Positions 9,132 to 17,295 of a stretch of DNA of 64,000 bases are shown one piece after another. Source of the stretch: Crocinitomicaceae bacterium (GTDB taxonomy: Bacteria; Bacteroidota; Bacteroidia; Flavobacteriales_D; Crocinitomicaceae). The stretch is taken from assembly GCA_029249445.1 (NCBI GenBank), contig JAQWHI010000013.1, positions 124,001 through 188,000 on the forward strand, written 5' to 3'. The notes beneath the pieces are model-generated. The model saw only the letters and a list, made by a program, of their open reading frames with translations. It ran no database searches and was not told the DNA's origin. Each line of letters starts with the position of its first letter. Position 1 is the stretch's first letter. Both the position numbers and the translations under genes were made by a program.

Positions 9132-9835
9132 TCCACAAGTACTTGATAGTATTTTTCATTGGAGCAGGTCTTTTGGCCTGCTCTTCTGTTACTGGCATTG
9201 GCTTTGAAGCAGAACAAATTGCAGTCACTGGCGCGAATTCATCTGATAATGTGATTGATAGTCTCATTCGACCTTACAAAGTTAAGATGGATGCTAAAAT
9301 GGATTCTACGATTGCCATAGCAGATCAAGATTTCACAAAAGGTCGCCCCGGAGGAGCATTGAACAATTGGGCTGCCGATGCCATATATAATCAAGTAGAA
9401 CAATCCATTAAAGATCAATTGCCTAAATTATGTTTACTAAACGTTGGAGGATTGAGAAATCCGATCAATAAAGGGAATGTTTCACTTGGGGATATTTTCA
9501 AACTAATGCCTTTTGACAATGAAGTTGTTGCGGTAAAATTACCCATGTCAACTATTGAGGAAATCGAGGCTTATTTTAAAAAAAGTGGGGGAGAGCCTAT
9601 ATCTGGAGCAATGGTAAAAGCAGGAAAGATACGTTTTGTTGAGGATTATATAAATCCAAGGTTCTTTTGGGTTATAACATCAGATTATCTTTTGGGAGGA
9701 GGAGATCACATGGATTTCTTCACCAAAGGTATTGAGATTCAGAATACGGGGTTATTGATGCGTGATTTGATGCTTAAAGAGGCCTCTGAGCAAGGTAGAT
9801 TGATTTGGGACAATGAAATTCGAATATCCTTTTAG
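9128..9835 (+). CDS. 5'-nucleotidase C-terminal domain lipoprotein
   Basis: A 235-residue protein that consists only of the substrate-binding C-terminal domain of UshA-type 5'-nucleotidases. A lipobox (GLLACSS, Cys18) predicts a lipid-anchored envelope protein. Family features are KGRPGGALNNWAADA, LLNVGGLRNPINKGNVSLGD, PFDNEVVAVKL and the YLLGGGDHM segment, where nucleotide base contacts normally sit. The metallophosphatase half that it needs is encoded by the next gene, 2 nt downstream, so the enzyme is split in two and in the order opposite to the single-chain form (metal domain first). It overlaps the nuclease gene by 4 bp. The family assignment is firm; that the two halves act together is inferred. 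Confidence 0.88.
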   Translation: MIHKYLIVFFIGAGLLACSSVTGIGFEAEQIAVTGANSSDNVIDSLIRPYKVKMDAKMDSTIAIADQDFTKGRPGGALNNWAADAIYNQVEQSIKDQLPKLCLLNVGGLRNPINKGNVSLGDIFKLMPFDNEVVAVKLPMSTIEEIEAYFKKSGGEPISGAMVKAGKIRFVEDYINPRFFWVITSDYLLGGGDHMDFFTKGIEIQNTGLLMRDLMLKEASEQGRLIWDNEIRISF

Positions 9836-9837
9836 AT

Positions 9838-10752
9838 ATGAAAAGAAGAGACTTTGTTCGAACGACCGCCTTGATTTCAGGATGCTCCCTTGTTGCGCCC
9901 TCTGTTTTGTCAAGAGACGTTGGTAGAAGTAAGAGTGTCAAATCCAATCGTTTGACTATTTTACATACGAATGATACACATTCAAATATTGACCCCTTTC
10001 CAATGAATCATGCAAAGTATCCTGGGAAGGGTGGTGTCGCTCGGCGCTATGAGTTGATTCAAAAAATACGTACAGAAGAAGAGAATGTTCTACTTCTTGA
10101 TGCAGGTGATATTTTCCAAGGAACTCCATATTTTAATCTGTATGGTGGAGTGTTGGAGATGAAGTTGATGTCAAAATTAGGTTATGATGCCGTAACAATG
10201 GGAAATCATGATTTTGATGGTGGTATGGATGGTTTTGTCAAGGCAGTTGAATATGCTAACTTTCCGTTTTTGTGTTCCAATTATGGTTTTTCTAATACAC
10301 CTATTGATGGAATTACCCGAGAGCACCTTATACTCGAGAAAGGAAACATGAAGGTCGGAATTTTTGGTATTGGTGTGGAATTAAATGGACTGGTACCAAA
10401 GGTCAAGTTTGGTGAAACGAAATATTTTGATCCGATAGAAATAGCAAATGACCAAGCCCAGCAACTAAAGGAGAAAGGTTGTGATCTAATTATTTGTCTT
10501 TCGCATTTGGGATATGCTTATGATGACGATCAAGTATCTGATCTTGTATTGGCTCGGCGAACAAAAAATATACATTTGATTATTGGCGGGCATACGCACA
10601 CATTTCTTGAGAGACCTGTAGAAGAGAAGAATATGGCTGGTGAAACGGTTTTGATAAATCAAGTGGGCTGGGCAGGAATTAACGTAGGACGTATCGATTT
10701 CGAGTTTGAATTCAAGAAATTCGAAAAAAAAGATGTGCTCTTTGTACAATAA
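9838..10752 (+). CDS. 5'-nucleotidase metallophosphatase domain protein with Tat-like signal
   Basis: A 304-residue calcineurin-like phosphoesterase of the UshA/5'-nucleotidase N-terminal type. It begins with a twin-arginine-like leader (MKRRDFVRTTALISG), suggesting export of a folded, metal-loaded protein. Metal ligands are visible in the expected order: ILHTNDTHSN, LLDAGDIFQG, GNHDFDGGMDG, CLSHLGYAYDDDQ and IGGHTHTFLE. It ends where the metal domain ends; the substrate-binding half is the preceding gene, 2 nt upstream. Together they should hydrolyse nucleoside 5'-phosphates outside the inner membrane, giving nucleoside and phosphate. Position after a secreted nuclease supports a role in using external nucleic acids. 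Confidence 0.9.
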   Translation: MKRRDFVRTTALISGCSLVAPSVLSRDVGRSKSVKSNRLTILHTNDTHSNIDPFPMNHAKYPGKGGVARRYELIQKIRTEEENVLLLDAGDIFQGTPYFNLYGGVLEMKLMSKLGYDAVTMGNHDFDGGMDGFVKAVEYANFPFLCSNYGFSNTPIDGITREHLILEKGNMKVGIFGIGVELNGLVPKVKFGETKYFDPIEIANDQAQQLKEKGCDLIICLSHLGYAYDDDQVSDLVLARRTKNIHLIIGGHTHTFLERPVEEKNMAGETVLINQVGWAGINVGRIDFEFEFKKFEKKDVLFVQ

Positions 10753-10803
10753 TTATTCAACTATATCATTATACATATGCTAGCTAATAAAAAAACAAAC
10801 AAA

Positions 10804-11514
10804 ATGAGTATTATAAAACTATTTAGTGTATCCCTAATTTTTCTCATTTCCTTCGGATCAATGGCACAAAATGAGGTGATTATAATTGACCGCAAGAACT
10901 ACAAGAAAGATCGAAACCGAGATATACGTTTGAATGATAATACTCAAATTGTTAAATTTGCTCCGATCAATTTGTTGGCAGGAGAGATTAACTTTGGCTA
11001 TGAAAGACAACTGAGCCAGAAGAGCAGTCTTGATTTTGAAATCGGTCCAACACTATCGAATCTTAGGACAGGATTTAATAATCATTTTATTGATCCTTTT
11101 CAACCTGTGACAGTAGCAAAAAGTGCATTGGGATTTTTAATAGGGGCTAGTTTTCGTTATTATCCTTTGGACGAAACTGAAGCGTTGAATCGTTTTTATG
11201 TAAGTCCAGTTTTGAAATACAAATTGATGAATTCTCGTTTTGAAGACGTATCCGGATTTGTTGACGGTACAAGACGTGGGTCTTTTTCGCGATTGAACTT
11301 TTACTTTAATTTTGGGTATCAATTTTGGTTATCTAAGTCATTTTCACTAGATGTTTTTGGTGGTTTTGGCCTTGGCTTTCACAGTGAGATAGCGTACACA
11401 GCAAATCATATATTTACTGGGGACGATTGGTTAAGTTCATGGGAAGAAAGAACGCACAGTCAAGGTGTTCTAGTTGGAAATGTTGGACTAAAACTTGGGA
11501 TTGGATCGAAATAA
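10804..11514 (+). CDS. Outer-membrane beta-barrel-like protein, uncharacterised
   Basis: About 237 residues with a signal peptide (MSIIKLFSVSLIFLISFGSMAQ); the start at 10804 is chosen because an upstream in-frame ATG at 10777 would add a charged stretch before that signal. The mature part has alternating aromatic and polar strands typical of a small beta-barrel (INFGYERQLSQKSSLDFEIG, GFLIGASFRYYPLD, NFYFNFGYQFWLSKSFSLD, GGFGLGFHSE) and ends GLKLGIGSK. It resembles DUF3575-like or general outer-membrane beta-barrel proteins, but I do not recognise a specific family. It lies 51 nt after the metallophosphatase and may be the last gene of that operon. It converges with the glycosyltransferase gene. 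Confidence 0.72.
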   Translation: MSIIKLFSVSLIFLISFGSMAQNEVIIIDRKNYKKDRNRDIRLNDNTQIVKFAPINLLAGEINFGYERQLSQKSSLDFEIGPTLSNLRTGFNNHFIDPFQPVTVAKSALGFLIGASFRYYPLDETEALNRFYVSPVLKYKLMNSRFEDVSGFVDGTRRGSFSRLNFYFNFGYQFWLSKSFSLDVFGGFGLGFHSEIAYTANHIFTGDDWLSSWEERTHSQGVLVGNVGLKLGIGSK

Positions 11515-11524
11515 GATGATTCTT

Positions 11525-12499
11525 CTAAAGGTACCATGCATTTGTGCCCAGCACATAACCTTTTGATCTGATAAATGCTTCCAACTCTTCCCTTTTTTCT
11601 GGATAAATAGCAATGAGTAATAGATCTTCTGAGATTAAATTATAATTGTTGATTTGCTGGTTATAAACGGGGGTATTGAAATTGGAGTAATTCAAATCAT
11701 ACCAGTTCATGACACGACTATTTTTGAGTAAAATCTTCGCGGCTATTTTCCCTTTTGTGCCGGCTCCAAGTAATGCAATTGACTTTGGTTTCGGGTGCAA
11801 GAAATTGAACCAACCAAGTTTTAGCTTAAATAGATTTTCTTGATTGTATGCGTTAGAATTCTTTGATATACGTTTTGGATGGTCCCGCCACAATAGTGTT
11901 GTTTCTCTGACTCCTTGAATAGTGAATTGATTTAGTAACCATCGAAAAACAAGATCATAATCTTCGGGGTATTTCAATTGACTGAAAAAGTCAAATGTTT
12001 TAAATTCTTCGGTTCTCCCCATCCAATTTGGTGAAGCTACGGGGCATTCACGAAAGATATGTTTGTAGAAATCATTGTTGTCAGTTCTTTCGTTGATCCA
12101 TATTTCATAATTTGCAAAGCCGACTGATAATTCCCCGGTTGAGAAGTAATTTACTTTTCCTGTGACAATCGTTTTCGGTGGTGACTTAGAAAGAAGCTCA
12201 GCCATCGCTAGAAGTCTTCCTTTTGGCATGATGTCATCTGCATCCATTCTTGTGAGATAAGAACCATTGACATGTTTGAGTCCAGTTTGAAGTGCTGAAA
12301 CAATTCCAGTACCCTCATTTTTGACAACCCGAATGCGTGTGTCTTGGAATTTGAGAATTTCTACTTCGCCTCCATCTGTGGAGTGGTCATTTACACAAAT
12401 CAATTCCCAATTTCCTGATTGCAGTTGAATGGATTCAATGGTTTTGCTTATCCATTGTGAGGCATCTTTGAATGGAATGATTATCGAGATCAACTGCAT
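11525..12499 (-). CDS. Family 2 glycosyltransferase with C-terminal Rossmann-like domain
   Basis: A 324-residue predicted cytoplasmic glycosyltransferase. Residues 1-220 are a GT-A fold: ISIIIPFKDASQW at the N terminus, the ELICVNDHSTDGG nucleotide-binding segment, and TRMDADDIMPKGR with the DxD-type metal site. Residues 235-324 form a second domain beginning SIALLGAGTKGKIAAK, a glycine-rich Rossmann-like dinucleotide fold similar to the N-terminal part of PglD-type sugar acetyltransferases. The donor and acceptor are unknown; polysaccharide or glycoprotein synthesis is likely. It lies downstream of lpdA but is separated from it by a terminator. No other polysaccharide gene is adjacent. Confidence 0.85.
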   Translation of the reverse strand: MQLISIIIPFKDASQWISKTIESIQLQSGNWELICVNDHSTDGGEVEILKFQDTRIRVVKNEGTGIVSALQTGLKHVNGSYLTRMDADDIMPKGRLLAMAELLSKSPPKTIVTGKVNYFSTGELSVGFANYEIWINERTDNNDFYKHIFRECPVASPNWMGRTEEFKTFDFFSQLKYPEDYDLVFRWLLNQFTIQGVRETTLLWRDHPKRISKNSNAYNQENLFKLKLGWFNFLHPKPKSIALLGAGTKGKIAAKILLKNSRVMNWYDLNYSNFNTPVYNQQINNYNLISEDLLLIAIYPEKREELEAFIRSKGYVLGTNAWYL

Positions 12500-12533
12500 G
12501 TAGGTGAATTCAAATCGTGTTTTTCAAATGTAT

Positions 12534-12565
12534 AAAAAAAGCCGACCCTCGTGGGGATCGGCTTT
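12534..12565 (-). terminator. Intrinsic terminator after lpdA
   Basis: GCCGA at 12541-12545 pairs with TCGGC at 12558-12562, with further CCC/GGG pairing inside. The run of A at 12534-12540 is the U-tract on the minus strand. It sits between the lpdA stop and the glycosyltransferase start. Confidence 0.8.
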
Positions 12566-12593
12566 CGTATATCTATGCATTGAATCTTTAATT

Positions 12594-13985
12594 CTATAAA
12601 TGAATAACTTCATCATACGCGGCAGCTGCCGCCTCCATCACTGCTTCTGACATGGTAGGATGTGGATGAACGGTTTTGATTAGTTCATGACCGGTAACTT
12701 CTAGTTTGCGGATTGCAACAATTTCAGCAATCATTTCTGTTACATTCGCTCCAATCATATGTCCTCCGAGAAGTTCTCCATATTTTGCATCAAAAATCAA
12801 TTTAACAAACCCTTCTTTTGCTCCTGCAGCAGATGCTTTCCCTGATGCAGCGAATGGGAATTTCCCAACCTTGATTTCGTGTCCTGCATCTATTGCTTGA
12901 GCTTCAGTCATTCCGACAGATGCAATTTCCGGAGAACAATAAGTACAACCAGGGATATTTCCGTAGTCCAATGGGTCAGGGTTTTCACCTGCAATTTTTT
13001 CTACACAGATAATTCCCTCAGCTGATGCAACGTGTGCGAGTGCAGCAGTAGGTAACACATCTCCAATTGCGTAGTACCCTGGCATATTTGTTTGGTAGAA
13101 CTCGTCCACGATTATTCGCCCTCTGTCGGTAACGATACCAACGTCTTCGAGGCCAATATTTTCAATATTTGCTTCAATACCAACGGCTGATAATACGACA
13201 TCACATTCGATTTTTTCTTCTCCTTTTTTTGTTTTCACAGAGACAACACATCCTTTTCCAGAAGTATCAACTGATTCTACTGAAGAATCTGTCATTACTT
13301 TAATTCCAGATTTCTTGAAAGACTTCGTTAATTCTTTAGAGACGTCTTTATCCTCTATTGGGACAATATTTGGGAGGTATTCCACAACGGTAACTTCAGT
13401 TCCTATAGCGTTATAGAAATAGGCGAATTCGACACCAATTGCTCCCGAGCCAACAACGACTAATTTTTTTGGTTGTTTTTCCAATGTCATTGCTTTTCGG
13501 TATCCAATAACCTTCTCACCATCCTGGGGTAGGTTCGGCAATTGCCGCGAGCGTGCACCTGTTGCAATGATTACTCCTTTGTTTGCTGTGTATTCTGTTG
13601 TTTTTCCTTTGTCATCCGTGACAGCTACTTTTTTTCCCGCTTTCACGGCGCCTGTGCCCATGATCACATCGATCTTGTTTTTATTCATTAGGAATTGAAC
13701 TCCTTTGCTCATTCCTTCTGCAACGCCTCTGCTTCTTTTGACCATTCCTCCAAAATCAGCACTACTTTCTTTTACGTTAATTCCGTAGTCAGCAGCATGT
13801 GAAATGTACTCAAATACATTGGCGCTTTTCAAAAGGGCCTTTGTTGGGATACATCCCCAGTTCAAACATATACCTCCGAGCGATTCCTTCTCAATGACTG
13901 CAGTTTTTAATCCTAATTGGGACGCTCGTATGGCTGTTACATAACCACCGGGACCACTTCCAACAACAATAATATCGTAATTCAT
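12594..13985 (-). CDS. lpdA: Dihydrolipoyl dehydrogenase (E3)
   Basis: The FAD-dependent E3 subunit that reoxidises dihydrolipoamide in 2-oxoacid dehydrogenase complexes and the glycine cleavage system, with NAD+ as acceptor. The start at 13985 gives MNYDIIVVGSGPGGYVTAIR, the standard FAD-binding N terminus, and 463 residues, the normal length; an open extension to 14111 upstream has no family similarity. The redox-active disulfide is in GGICLNWGCIPTKAL (Cys40, Cys45), the NAD site in VVVGSGAIGVEFAYF, and the catalytic His in HPHPTMSEAV near the C terminus. The E1 gene at 62.9 kb could be one of its partners. It is divergent from purL. A TACCTTCG-like box lies just upstream of the start. Confidence 0.96.
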   Translation of the reverse strand: MNYDIIVVGSGPGGYVTAIRASQLGLKTAVIEKESLGGICLNWGCIPTKALLKSANVFEYISHAADYGINVKESSADFGGMVKRSRGVAEGMSKGVQFLMNKNKIDVIMGTGAVKAGKKVAVTDDKGKTTEYTANKGVIIATGARSRQLPNLPQDGEKVIGYRKAMTLEKQPKKLVVVGSGAIGVEFAYFYNAIGTEVTVVEYLPNIVPIEDKDVSKELTKSFKKSGIKVMTDSSVESVDTSGKGCVVSVKTKKGEEKIECDVVLSAVGIEANIENIGLEDVGIVTDRGRIIVDEFYQTNMPGYYAIGDVLPTAALAHVASAEGIICVEKIAGENPDPLDYGNIPGCTYCSPEIASVGMTEAQAIDAGHEIKVGKFPFAASGKASAAGAKEGFVKLIFDAKYGELLGGHMIGANVTEMIAEIVAIRKLEVTGHELIKTVHPHPTMSEAVMEAAAAAYDEVIHL

Positions 13986-14190
13986 AAAATTCAAAATTGA
14001 TAAACGCGAAGGTAAGGAATTATTCATAATTAATGCGTTGCATAGATTCAAAGTTTTTGGTTGAAAAGTGATTGGATTAACATCAAGGCATTTAAATTGG
14101 TAAATGTTCAAAACACGTGAATAATCTCCCTGAATTTCTCAGAACAACATAAGATTTATACTTATTTTCGCAGTTCAGTTTATTTACAAT

Positions 14191-16431
14191 ATGAAAAGTA
14201 CAGCGCAACAAGTTGCAACAGTTGAACAAGCCGTAGAACTCGGGCTTCGTGAAGACGAATTCGAAATGATAAAAGAGCTCCTAGGGAGGACGCCAAACTT
14301 TACAGAGACTGCAGTTTATTCTGTAATGTGGTCTGAACATTGTTCATACAAAAATTCGATTCATTGGCTAAAACAGCTTCCAAAAGATGGGCCGCATATG
14401 TTAGTCAAAGCAGGAGAAGAGAATGCAGGGTTGGTTGACTTAGGTGATGGATTGGGTTGTGTTTTCAAAATCGAATCACACAATCATCCAAGTGCTCTGG
14501 AACCGTATCAAGGAGCTGCTACAGGAGTTGGAGGGATTAATCGTGATATTTTCACGATGGGTGCGCGTCCAATTGCGCAATTAAATTCACTTCGTTTTGG
14601 AGACATAGAAAAAGATAGAACCAAATGGTTGGTAAAAGGCGTTGTTAAAGGTATTGGTGATTACGGAAATTCATTTGGAATCCCAATCGTTGGAGGTGAA
14701 GTGTTTTTTGATGAGTCCTACAACACCAACCCCCTAGTTAATGCATTTTCTGCTGGGATAATGGATCCGTCAAAGGTTATTTCTGCGACTTCGTCGGGGC
14801 CTGGAAACCCAGTATTTATAGTAGGTGCAGCAACAGGTAAAGATGGAATTGCTGGAGCAGCTTTTGCGTCTAAAGATATTACTGAAGAATCTGCAGATGA
14901 CTTACCGTCTGTTCAAGTGGGGGATCCTTTCATGGAGAAATTACTTTTAGAAGCAACGATGGAGCTTGCTGATACGGACGCAATTGTTGGAATGCAAGAT
15001 ATGGGGGCAGCTGGAATTACCTGTTCCTCTTGTGAAATGAGTGCAGCCGGAGAGAATGTTGGTATGGATATTGACCTCGACAAAGTGCCTACAAGACAAG
15101 AAAACATGTTGCCTTATGAAATATTGCTATCTGAATCTCAAGAAAGGATGTTGGTTGTTGTAGCAAAAGGAAAAGAACAGGTCGTAAAAGATATTTTTGA
15201 CAAATGGGATTTACACGCTGAAGAAATTGGAGTTGTAACCGAGGGAGGAACGGTTCGATATATGAAAGGCGAGGATGTTGTGGCTGAAGTGCCTGCAGAA
15301 TCATTAGTTCTGGGGGGAGGAGCTCCTGTTTATATTCGAGAGTATTCTGAACCGGCATATTATCAAGAGTATAAGAAGTTTTCTATTGATGACATTAAAC
15401 AACCAGATGACCTAAAAGATGTAGCTTTTCAATTGCTGGCACATCCAAATATCGCTTCAAAACGTTGGGTATATGAACAATATGATTCAATGGTTGGAAC
15501 CAAGAATATGGCGACAAACAAACCTGCAGATGCTGGTATTGTGAACATAAAAGGTACAAATAGGGCGTTGGCCATGACAGTAGATTGCAATTCGAGATTT
15601 GTAAATGCTGATCCTGAAGTCGGTACAATGATTGCAGTTTCAGAAGCTGCAAGAAATATTACATGTGCTGGAGGAAATCCAAGTGCGATAACGAATTGCT
15701 TAAATTTCGGGAATCCATACAATCCAGAGTCATATTGGCAATTTGTAGGTGCAATTAAAGGGATGTCTGCGGCATGTTTAAAGTTTGAGACACCAGTTAC
15801 AGGAGGTAATGTTTCTTTTTATAATCAGACGGTCACCGACGGTGTTGAGGTTCCAGTATTTCCGACTCCAACAATAGGAATGATTGGACTGGTAGAAGAC
15901 AAAAACAAAACAATGTCGTTGGATTTTAAATCCAAAGGTGATCTAATTTTCATTCTTGGTCAATCGTATAATGATATTTCGTCTTCAGAATATTTAGTGT
16001 CTTATCATGGTGTTAAAGAGTCGCCTGCACCGTATTTCAATTTGGAGGAGGAGTATGCATCACATCAGGTAGTTAAAGGGTTAATTTCGAATGCGCATGT
16101 GAACGCTGTTCATGATATCTCGGATGGTGGATTGTTTGTTACATTGACTGAAATGGGTATGCCGCGTGGTCTCGGTTTTGATATTGTTACTGATTCAGAG
16201 GTTAGAGAAGATGCATTCTTATTTGGTGAAGGACAAGGAAGAGTTGTAGTCGCCGTAAATGAGGATCAAGAGGATGCATTTATAGAGGAAATGATGGGGT
16301 CCGGAATAAGCTTCACCTTGTTGGGTCATGTGACCAAAGGTAAAATGATGGTTGATGATGAACACTTTGGTTTTATTGACGGAGCAAAGGATATTTTTGA
16401 CAATGCACTTGCCAAGCATCTTGAAAATTAG
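14191..16431 (+). CDS. purL: Phosphoribosylformylglycinamidine synthase II, small type
   Basis: Fourth step of de novo purine synthesis: ATP-dependent amidation of FGAR to FGAM. At 746 residues this is the small PurL, which works with separate PurQ (glutaminase) and PurS; neither is in the window. The N terminus carries the active-site SEHCSYKNS segment. Typical landmarks follow: ESHNHPSALEPYQGAATGVG, IVGGEVFFDE, VGMQDMGAAGITCSSCEM, DCNSRFVNADPEVG, GGNVSFYNQT and the C-terminal AVHDISDGGLFVTLTEM. The start at 14191 gives the family's usual N terminus. It is followed 41 nt later by the DUF4290 gene, probably on the same transcript. Confidence 0.97.
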   Translation: MKSTAQQVATVEQAVELGLREDEFEMIKELLGRTPNFTETAVYSVMWSEHCSYKNSIHWLKQLPKDGPHMLVKAGEENAGLVDLGDGLGCVFKIESHNHPSALEPYQGAATGVGGINRDIFTMGARPIAQLNSLRFGDIEKDRTKWLVKGVVKGIGDYGNSFGIPIVGGEVFFDESYNTNPLVNAFSAGIMDPSKVISATSSGPGNPVFIVGAATGKDGIAGAAFASKDITEESADDLPSVQVGDPFMEKLLLEATMELADTDAIVGMQDMGAAGITCSSCEMSAAGENVGMDIDLDKVPTRQENMLPYEILLSESQERMLVVVAKGKEQVVKDIFDKWDLHAEEIGVVTEGGTVRYMKGEDVVAEVPAESLVLGGGAPVYIREYSEPAYYQEYKKFSIDDIKQPDDLKDVAFQLLAHPNIASKRWVYEQYDSMVGTKNMATNKPADAGIVNIKGTNRALAMTVDCNSRFVNADPEVGTMIAVSEAARNITCAGGNPSAITNCLNFGNPYNPESYWQFVGAIKGMSAACLKFETPVTGGNVSFYNQTVTDGVEVPVFPTPTIGMIGLVEDKNKTMSLDFKSKGDLIFILGQSYNDISSSEYLVSYHGVKESPAPYFNLEEEYASHQVVKGLISNAHVNAVHDISDGGLFVTLTEMGMPRGLGFDIVTDSEVREDAFLFGEGQGRVVVAVNEDQEDAFIEEMMGSGISFTLLGHVTKGKMMVDDEHFGFIDGAKDIFDNALAKHLEN

Positions 16432-16472
16432 TAGATTGCCACTATCTAAACGAATCGCATAGCGATCAAACT

Positions 16473-17108
16473 ATGGAATACAATACAACAAGAGGGAAAT
16501 TACTTCTTCCAGAATATGGACGTAACGTTCAAAACATGATCATGCATGCCCAAGAGATCAATGATAGGGAAGAGAGAAATAGAGCTGCTCAAGCAATAAT
16601 AGAAGTAATGGGTCAGTTGAATCCGCATCTTAGAGATGTAGATGATTACCGTCATAAACTATGGACCCATCTGTTCATTATGTCAGATTTTCAACTTGAT
16701 GTGGATTCTCCATACGATAAGCCACAAAAGGAAATTTTGGATGAGAAACCGAATGAAGTGCCTTATCCCAAGAGTAAAATCCGATTTGGTCATTATGGTC
16801 AATATTCTCAAAAAATTTTGGAATCTTCGAAAGAATATGCAGATCAGGGGGAACGCGAATACCTAACCAATCAAATGGGTAATTTTATGAAAAAACAGTT
16901 TCTTCTGCACAATAATAATGCAGTTGAAAATCACGTGATTGCAGATCAACTGTTCGAGTTGTCCAATGGCGACTTAAAAATTGAGAACCCAGACGAATTA
17001 ATTCGAACCAATCAGATGTTGAAAGAATTGGGCATTCAAAACAATCAAAGAAACAACAAGAATCAAAGAAATAATAAGAAGAAGCAGAACTACAAGCGGA
17101 GAAGGTAG
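16473..17108 (+). CDS. DUF4290 family protein
   Basis: A 211-residue cytoplasmic protein of a family found almost only in Bacteroidota and without known function. The conserved part is residues 1-180 (MEYNTTRGKLLLPEYGRNVQ, NDREERNRAAQAIIEVMGQLNPHL-like core, DYRHKLWTHLFIMSDF). The last 30 residues are an extreme low-complexity tail of Asn, Gln, Lys and Arg ending KKQNYKRRR, which suggests nucleic-acid or ribosome contact. In this lineage the gene often precedes murA, as here: a terminator and then murA follow. It lies 41 nt after purL. I cannot assign a function. Confidence 0.88.
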   Translation: MEYNTTRGKLLLPEYGRNVQNMIMHAQEINDREERNRAAQAIIEVMGQLNPHLRDVDDYRHKLWTHLFIMSDFQLDVDSPYDKPQKEILDEKPNEVPYPKSKIRFGHYGQYSQKILESSKEYADQGEREYLTNQMGNFMKKQFLLHNNNAVENHVIADQLFELSNGDLKIENPDELIRTNQMLKELGIQNNQRNNKNQRNNKKKQNYKRRR

Positions 17109-17133
17109 TAGTTTCCTCTGACTCTAATTTGAT

Positions 17134-17166
17134 TAAAGACGTGTCCGATAAGGTCCGTCTTTTTTT
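17134..17166 (+). terminator. Intrinsic terminator after the DUF4290 gene
   Basis: AAAGACG at 17135-17141 pairs with CGTCTTT at 17156-17162, continuing into a T-run to 17166. It separates purL-DUF4290 from murA. Confidence 0.75.
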
Positions 17167-17295
17167 GTTTTTCTGAAAAATTTCATACGAAATGCTCTGC
17201 GATAAACGTTTTGAAGTGGATAACTTTTTACCGGTATCTCGGATACTTTTAATGCATTCCGTAGATTCACAGGAGAAATTAAATCAACGACTTAA

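Noticed and set aside
15089-15722. Overlapping minus-strand frames inside purL
   Set aside because: They lie wholly within a strongly conserved purL and show no family similarity.
16454-16466. Short hairpin ATCGC/GCGAT just before the DUF4290 gene
   Set aside because: Only five base pairs and no T-run; too weak to call a terminator or regulator.
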